Source: Cercophora sp. LCS_1 (lineage: Eukaryota; Ascomycota; Sordariomycetes; Sordariales; Lasiosphaeriaceae). Taken from it: DNA of 64,000 nt. The notes below the pieces were generated by a model. That model was not told the DNA's origin, made no database searches, and saw nothing but the letters and a program-made list of their open reading frames with translations. The stretch spans positions 1,911,156-1,975,155 of the forward strand of contig JAPZLL010000001.1 in the NCBI GenBank assembly GCA_036250225.1, given 5' to 3'. How positions within the stretch are numbered: position 1 is the first letter of the stretch; each line of letters begins with the position of its first letter. Both the position numbers and the translations under genes were made by a program. Shown here piece after piece: positions 57,416 through 64,000 of the stretch.

Positions 57416-57811
57416 CATTTTTCGGCTGTTCCTCGGGTGCGAGCGGATGATGTAATCAGCCGGTGTGGTCAGGTGACCCCATTTTTCGGCGTTCCTCGGT
57501 GCGGTCAGGTGACCCCATTTCTCGGCTGTTCCGGTGCGAGCGGATGATGTAATCAGCCGGTGCGGTCAGGTGACCCCATTTTTCGGCTGTTCCTCGGGTG
57601 CGAGGGGATGATGTAATCAGCCGGTGAGAGATGTAATCAGCCGGTTGGTCAGGTGATCCCATTTTTTGGTGTTCCTCGGGTGCGAGGGGATGATGTAATC
57701 AGCCGGTGCGGTCAGGTGACCCCATGTTTCGGCGTTCCTTGGGTGCGAGGGGATGATGTAATCAGCCGGTTGGTCAGGTGACCCCATTTTCCTCGGGTGC
57801 GAGGGGATGAT
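57416..57811. repeat. Minisatellite, unit about 62 bp, upstream of COX6A
   Basis: About six imperfect copies of a unit with GGATGATGTAATCAGCCGGT and GGTCAGGTGACCCCA run from about 150 bp upstream of the COX6A start. One copy has an internal deletion and another an internal duplication. The last copy is broken in GGGGATGAT at 57,811, where an LTR begins. Confidence 0.9.
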
Positions 57812-58250
57812 TGTCACGACCCAAGTCATGACCTCAAGGAGGGAGCACGGGCCAACTACGAAGCACCAATCATTGGGCCCAGGGTGCAACGACCCACAAA
57901 GCCCAAATGGACCAATCAGGTTGGACCCGGCCCCGATGGACCCGGCCTCGGGTCCATGGTGCTCGGGTCCACGGAAGGACCAGTCAGGTTGGACCCGGCC
58001 CCAATGGACCCGGCCCCAATAGACCCGGCCTCGGGTCCAACAGGCTCAAGTCCCAAGGAGCATCGCATATATATAGATACAATAGTTGTACCCACAATTG
58101 TGTGAGGACTTTTGGATCCTTATGCTAGCAATACATTGTTCTTGAGCATTACTTACTAAAACCCATTGTCTGGGACCTTAGAGTCTGCGACCTATTTAAT
58201 AATATATTACCCTTTGAAAGTTGTTCTAGCCTTCACTTAATTACCTTACA
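57812..58250 (+). mobile_element. 5' LTR of a Ty3/gypsy-type element
   Basis: The sequence starts TGTCACGACC, a common beginning of gypsy LTRs, exactly where the minisatellite unit is interrupted. The first about 250 bp are GC-rich with repeated GGACCCGGCC units and are not visibly RIP-mutated; from about 58,060 the sequence becomes AT-rich. The right end is uncertain; TTACA near 58,250 is a guess. Confidence 0.55.
57860..58045. repeat. GGACCCGGCC-type short tandem repeats within the LTR
   Basis: At least seven copies of a unit like GGACCCGGCCCC or CTCGGGTCCA follow each other at irregular spacing inside the GC-rich part of the LTR. Confidence 0.75.
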
Positions 58251-58545
58251 CCTCCCACCTAGAGCATTGGACCCTATCCGCTCTTATAATTTGTCCTTAC
58301 TGAGCCCTCTCCTGGAGCACTTAGAGCAAGCCGTATTACGTTATTAGTGTCTTTCCGCAAGGTTGCTATTTGTTGAACTTTCGAACTGAACCTCTATAAT
58401 ATCGGCCATTAGATCTACCATTAGAGGTATTAAAGGTAAGGAAATATTTAATACCTCTTTTACCCCCTCCTCCATTAAGGAACTTATTAGGATACTCCAG
58501 GCTTTAAAGCTGGAACAAAAAAGCATTAGAGATAAGGTCAATACT

Positions 58546-59300
58546 ATGGAGGACAAAAATATAGGGGTGAAGGCATTATACTACAAGCTCATTAAATTAC
58601 CTACCCCCCCACGCTTTAAGGGAAAATCCTCACAATTTAATTCCTGGATTATCCAGCTCTACAACTACATTATTTATAATATATATTACTTTAAGGATAA
58701 CGAGTCCATAACCATTTTTGGCAGAGCACTCTTGAATAAAATAGCTACCAAATAGTTCGAACCACATTCGAAATAGTACTACAAATATATAAACATTAAG
58801 GGTAATAAGAGTTAGACGGAAAAAGCAAAGAAAGCCAGTTTCCGGGCCAGATATACCACTTTATACAATATGTTCATTAATTTCGAGAACTTCATCCGCG
58901 CAATTACCACCAAGTTTGGAGAGCTGGACGCTTCGCGCAGAGCCGAGCAAAAGTTCCTAAATCTGCAGCAACGCACCTCAGTCACAAAATACGCAACTTT
59001 GTCCCGCATAATTGCAACTAATACCAACCTCAAAGATAAAGCCTTAATAATACTATTCTAATAGGGATTAAAGCAGTATATTACTAATAAGTTCTATAAG
59101 GTCAATCATCCCAAAAGACTTTAGGAAGTGGTCGAATTTACCATTAGGGCCAATAACCGCTATTTTAACTATTAATAAAAGATCAACTAGAAAAAGGAGC
59201 CCCCTATTAAACTAATCTGTAAGAAAAAACTTACCGAAAAGGCTCACAAATACTTTGCCCAATAAACCACACCAAATATATTATATGGAATATATGCTGG
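58546..59300 (+). pseudogene. gag remnant of the gypsy element
   Basis: Two open pieces remain. One (58,546-58,752) contains LPTPPRFKGKSSQFNSWI, a typical start of the gag capsid region. The other (58,870-59,058) reads FITKFGELDASRRAEQKF-like sequence (here ITTKFGELDASRRAEQKFLN), the usual middle of gypsy gag. Stops lie between and after them. Confidence 0.65.
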
Positions 59301-59390
59301 ATTTATGGATATTAGTATAGTTTAGGATGGACGTAACGGTACGAAACAAGCTGGCAAAGCGCTACCCAAGGACAAGAATAAGGTCTGTTA

Positions 59391-59441
59391 TTATAACTGC
59401 AATAAGAACAGACACTTCGCCAGGGAATATAAAATACCTAA
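59391..59441 (+). pseudogene. Mutated gag zinc knuckle
   Basis: The reading VCYYNCNKNRHFAREYK aligns with a C-x2-C-x4-H-x4-C knuckle whose first and last Cys are now Tyr (TAT for TGT), which fits two G-to-A changes. Confidence 0.6.
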
Positions 59442-61699
59442 AAAAGGCACATGGATACCACTACCGGAACCCAAAATAACCGTTTGGACTATAGATACCT
59501 TAATAATTATCCATATAACCAATTCTAAGGACAACGAGTGGATGGACTATATACCGGACAATAACTATTACCTTTTAAATAATGTCATTAACCAGGCCTT
59601 TAATAATGGCTATACTGGAAAACAAAACAATAGACCAATTCTCTCCTTTATAGGAAAAATCACCCCAGCCCCCAAAGAACAAAAAGCCCTGCCTATAGAA
59701 CGAAAGATCAAGCAATAGAATAAGGAATTTAGAGATACATTCTTTGCCTCCCTCTCCCCGGATCGATAAGACTTATTTAAATATACTGAATGGATCTATG
59801 CCCGCGAGAATCTTAAATTAGGAAGTAGTAAATACCAATCCAAAAAAGTAAATATTGGGCTACCACCAGGAAGGACGGGCACCCTTAGGCTCTTCGACAA
59901 TAGCTTGAGAGAAGGAGAAACGCTAAGGAAATAGTATAGGCATACGCCCATACCCCCCCGCTAGGAAGTAAAAAGATAAGCGAAAAAGCCCAGTATAAAA
60001 TCCTATCCAGCTCGGAAACCCATATAAAAGGATTAAACCTAGGAGTGTAATAGTTATTAAATCGAAATTGCCATTAAAAAACACACCCCAATAACTCCAC
60101 AAGCTAAAATAATAACTTCCCTCAGTACTAGCAATTGATAAAAGAAGAATGGGGACCCAATAATTGACCGGAAGAAGGGAAATCCACTTATGGAGACTGA
60201 AAGGATTGGGTATACAGTAATAAGGTCAAACGGGAGTTTCGATACCTTGGAGAAAAATATCTAATATTCTGGACCCTATCGGAATACTACCTCATAGAGA
60301 CACCCAAGGAGGGTGAGCACCTAACTATATACCCCCTCCACTATTGCTATAAACACATGTTATAAATCGACTGTGTATGCCCACAGTGCCACTATATATA
60401 CTATTTAGCCCAGAAGGCCTATTATCAAATCCTTCCCCTATATAATAATGGATAAAGAACCAACCCATTATACTAGACTATAGAGAAGTCTAACCTCCGC
60501 CTTAATAGGATAGTTAGATTTAGGATAAATGGACAAAACTCAATACTTAGGGTTATTTACCAAGTGCTGGATAAATGCCTATACATTTCCTACCAGTTTA
60601 TACTAATCTAGGCTATCCGGATTATTAAAGGGAGAAGGCTTATAAATAGACAGTAAATTAGGAGGTTACTTATATAGTTTATAAGCCCAGGAATCGCCAA
60701 ACAAGGTGCAGGGCCAGGAAGGATACTTGCAAACAGTTCCAGCCAGCATTTAAGGAACTCAGTAATATCCAGCCGTTTAAAATCGACTGGACCCTCAAAA
60801 AGGACGCCCGGGGCATTATACACAATACCTTACGGCTTAACAAAGAGCACCCAAGGACTTGCCTGGGAAACAAGTTAAGGCCCACACCAGGGCCTAAAAA
60901 CCTCTAATCCAGTAATTTATATAAGCCCTAAGAAGAAAACGAGGTATTTAGAGGATATATACCTAAAGACCTTATAAGTCCGTTATTGCTATAATAGTAA
61001 TAGAAAATAATTGGCGATATTTCACAATTAATACCAATAGAACCAACGGATATAAAAAACCATTCAGAATACGAATAGTAATCAATATAGGCAGCATAAA
61101 TAACCTAATTAACCCCCACTTTATTAATAGGTACAGACTTCCACACGAGGAGCTACCAGCCCCCATCAATATTACTTTAAAAAAAGGAATACCATATCTC
61201 TACAATAATAAAAGGATTATATACTCTTCAACATTTCTAATTACAGTGGACAGAAATATATAGAAGATCACCTTTAGGATTACACCAGTAGTTGGATACA
61301 ATATAATCCTGGGAGAACTATGGCTAAAGAAATATAACCCTTGGCAGGTTTTTAAGGGCAGCCACCTCTTAATTTAAAACTGTAACGATAAGGCCTCATC
61401 TCCATACCCAAAATGCGTAATATATACAATTAGGAAAGCGAGATCTGGCGTAGAGCTGAAGGCACACGGGGAATCCCCTAAAGGAACTAAGTTCCAAGAG
61501 CTAGTAGTATTATAGATTAGATTTACTATATATAATAACGATTACGACTCCAATTATAAATTAGGCGACGAACCGAGGGATAGAGGTTATACAGACCCAA
61601 ATAATGATTCAGAGGAAAAATCAATAAGTTTGGGGAGTATACCGAAAGAATATCGATATTTTAAACTATTTGGAAGAAAAATTAAAAAATTGCCCGGAT

Positions 61700-62500
61700 A
61701 TGGCCTATAGGATTATAAGATTAAGTTAAAGGAGGGGGTATAGTTAAAATCCTTTAAAACCTACCACTTAAATCCCAAATAGTTCAAAATATTAAAGGAA
61801 TATATTAATGAAAATCTAAAGAATGGGTTTATTGAACATTTACAATTACTAATAGAATATCCAATCCTGTTCGTTCCCAAGAAGGACGGAAAACTCCACT
61901 TAGTCATCGATTACTGAACACTTAATGAAAATACTATTAAAAACCAATACCCACTACCCCTCATCTCCGAGTTTAGGGAACAATTAGTAAGAAAAAACTA
62001 GTTTTCCAGCCTTAACTCCCCCATAGGGTTTAACCACTAGTAAATCAAAATAGGGGACGAACACAAAACGGTATTTAGGACACTAAAAGGACACTATTAA
62101 TATTGGGTCATGCCCTTTGAACTAACCAATGCTCCCACTTCATTCCAGAGCATAATTGACTATATTCTAAAACTATTCATTAATAAGTTTATATTCGCTT
62201 ATATTAATAATATCCTCATTTATTTAAAAACGCTCAAGGAATACTACTAATATGTCCGATAAATATTAATAGTTCTGGAAAAGGCCAAAATAATAATAAA
62301 CCCGGAAAAAAGCCAATTCTACATTTAAAAACTCAACTACCTAGGATTTAAGATTTCCCCCAGAAAAATTAAGATATAGCCAAAAAAGGTTAAAGTAGTC
62401 CAAAACTAACCTATACCAAGGAACAAAACGGAAGTACAATCATTTCTCGGACTAATCAACTTCTATCGATATTTTATCCAGGGATTTACTAAAATTGCCA
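61700..62500 (+). pseudogene. Reverse transcriptase remnant
   Basis: Conserved RT blocks follow each other in one main frame with several stops. The catalytic Y-x-D-D box reads YINN at about 62,203-62,214 (FAYINNILIY), so both metal-binding Asp codons are now Asn codons. The enzyme is certainly inactive. Confidence 0.85.
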
Positions 62501-62639
62501 AACCTTTATACAAACTATACAAAATGGAAATAACGTTTGAATGGACTTCTCGATAATAAAAGATATTTAATAACCTTAGATATACCTTTACAATAGTATT
62601 AGTATTAATTTTCCCAGACTTTTTAAGACTATTTAGGAT

Positions 62640-63010
62640 AGAGACCAATACTTTGGATTTTGCCCTAGGAGGAGTCCTCAGCTAATATTAGAAAAATGAA
62701 AAATACTACCCATATATATTTCTATCCAAGGCAATTAGTGGGTCTATACTACAATACCCCATTTATAACAAGGAATTAATAGCAATCATCCAGTATTTCA
62801 CTAAGTGGGCACCCTACCTAACAGGAACGGAAAAATCAGTCGAGGTCCTCTTAAATTATAATAACCTTAGGTACTTCCTTATTAAAAAACTTAGCCCAAG
62901 GTAGGCGAGGTAGTTAAAACTTATAGCCCCGTTCCACTTTAAAATCCACTATATTAAGGGAAAGGATAACGGGAGGGCTAATACTCTCAGTAGAAGAATA
63001 GATTACTACT
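62640..63010 (+). pseudogene. RNase H remnant
   Basis: Following RT, the frame contains TNTLDFALGGVLS, YNKELIAIIQYFTKW and HFKIHYIKGKDNGRANTLSR, all recognisable blocks of the gypsy RNase H region, with stops in between. Confidence 0.75.
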
Positions 63011-63249
63011 ACACCCATAAATAATCAAAGTCCCTATTAATCCTCCAATAAACTATGGATAATACGCTTAAATATACCCCACAAACTACGGAGGATTAGA
63101 TGCCCAAAGACACTATTTATATTTAATAGACCACACTCCTGGAATACTAGGTTAAATGGCAATAGGAGGATTTCCAGGCACGAAAAAGGGAATTTACTAG
63201 AGGACCCTACCCTCAGAATAGGCAAAGAGGCCCCTATAACAAGTGCAAC

Positions 63250-63890
63250 TTCCATGGGCAATATTAAAATTGCGCCCGAGGAAATTATAACCACTATATA
63301 TATTACTATAACATCTGGGACATTAATAATAAAGTTACTAGAGGATATAATAAAAACAATAGGCTATAATATAATAATAAGCCCTATATTTATAAACCCA
63401 ACCTCTAGTAAAAATACGTCCAACAAATTTACTAAGTATAAATTAGCGGATATATGGGAAGAGTAAAAATACTTATATAGGCTAAGTAAAGCTATGCCTT
63501 TCTAGAAATAAAGAAACTGGTGGAAGAGATTATTAATAATTGCAACATTTACAATAAAACTAAAACTAAGCAATATAAACCCTATAGACTTTTCAAACCT
63601 CTTTCAGCCCTAGAGACACCATAAAGTTCAATTTTAATGGACTTCATTATAGGGATTCCAGACTTAAAGGACCCCACTATAGGCATTAACTATAATTCCA
63701 TTTGGATAATTGTCAATAGACTAATGAAATAGGTATATTTTTTACTTTATAAAAAGAATATAAATACAAAATAGCTCGCTTATATATTTAAAAGGGATAT
63801 TATATTAGTTCACCTTTGGTTAAATAGTATTATTTCCAACCGAAATAAACTTTTTATTTTAAAATTCTAACAAGGACTAATAAAACAAAT
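63250..63890 (+). pseudogene. Integrase remnant, truncated
   Basis: Weakly preserved integrase sequence continues from RNase H; segments matching the central catalytic domain lie at about 63,625-63,890, broken by stops and shifts. It ends within the region that would follow the second catalytic residue, where the next LTR begins. Confidence 0.5.
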
Positions 63891-63903
63891 GGGCATTAGT
63901 AAT

Positions 63904-64000
63904 TGTTGAATTAATAGCTACCAGTGCCCTGTAACTGGTGGCCAACAGCACTGCTGCTTTGCAGCAGTGGTAGTGGGGGTGCCAAGGCACTAAGCCACAG
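63904..64000 (+). mobile_element. Start of a second LTR, plus orientation (runs off the window)
   Basis: From TGTTGAATTAATAG at 63,904 to the window end the sequence is GC-rich and matches the reverse complement of 41,858-41,954 with two substitutions in 97 bp. It interrupts the gypsy integrase. Whether a full element or a solo LTR follows cannot be seen. Confidence 0.75.

Larger units (their letters stand above)
57812..63903 (+). mobile_element. Degraded Ty3/gypsy retrotransposon, RIP-mutated and interrupted
   Basis: The element runs on the plus strand from the LTR at 57,812. In order: gag (about 58,546-59,300, with RFKGKSSQFNSWIIQLYNYI), a gag zinc knuckle (about 59,391-59,440), a protease-like part (about 61,060-61,400, with a degraded active-site loop and VGYNIILGELWL), reverse transcriptase (about 61,700-62,500, with VPKKDGKLHLVIDY and SFLGLINFYRYFIQGF), RNase H (about 62,640-63,010) and integrase (about 63,250-63,890). 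TAA and TAG stops interrupt every domain where Gln or Trp codons would be expected. Integrase ends abruptly at 63,903, where another LTR begins. Confidence 0.85.

Noticed and set aside
57416..57811. Regularly spaced repeats resembling a CRISPR array
   Set aside because: Units are contiguous and imperfect without unique spacers, and the genome is eukaryotic; this is a minisatellite.

Overview
This window is nuclear DNA of a filamentous ascomycete, most likely Sordariomycetes and probably Sordariales. Genes carry short introns (mostly 44-90 nt, GTATGT-type donors, CTAAC/CTGAC branch points close to the acceptor), a STE3-type pheromone receptor and a Zn2Cys6 factor are present, and the AT-rich part carries stop-riddled retrotransposon remains with the C-to-T/G-to-A signature expected of repeat-induced point mutation (RIP). 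Order-level placement is inference; no species can be named from the sequence alone.

Left part (1-40.9 kb): gene-rich DNA of balanced composition. After about 4.4 kb without a recognisable gene come a LYC1-like acetyltransferase, mitochondrial cardiolipin synthase, MTO1, mitochondrial SSB, a PRE-1-type pheromone receptor, a Zn2Cys6 factor, a divergent SRA-YDG protein, a parvulin, a divergent ribosomal protein pair (eS12/uS8), a GT90 glycosyltransferase, PAF1, RER1, mitochondrial enoyl-CoA hydratase, a RING/ZZ-like/SH3-like protein, the autophagic lipase ATG15 and a VPS9-domain protein. Exon structures were worked out by hand and every reported model keeps frame. Several products act in mitochondria (cardiolipin synthase, MTO1, mtSSB, enoyl-CoA hydratase, COX6A), but the genes lie on both strands without operon-like order.

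Boundary (39.9-42 kb): a tandem 61-bp repeat with poly-G/poly-C tracts and a 10-base assembly gap, a truncated pseudogene, a minus-strand coding relic, and a GC-rich solo LTR.

Right part (42-64 kb): AT-rich, RIP-like DNA with no intact genes except COX6A, which lies in a GC-rich island (about 54.3-57.8 kb) packed with minisatellites. A degraded Ty3/gypsy element on the plus strand begins at 57,812 inside a minisatellite array and runs through gag, protease, RT, RNase H and integrase remnants, until a second GC-rich LTR, inverted relative to the first, interrupts the integrase at 63,904.

The most notable observations are an 8-nt microexon in COX6A, exon-bounded Cys/Trp modules in the ATG15 tail, a free-standing SRA-YDG protein in a RIP genome, an eS12 gene whose first coding exon is only the ATG, and inactivation of catalytic and zinc-binding residues in the gypsy relic by G-to-A changes.
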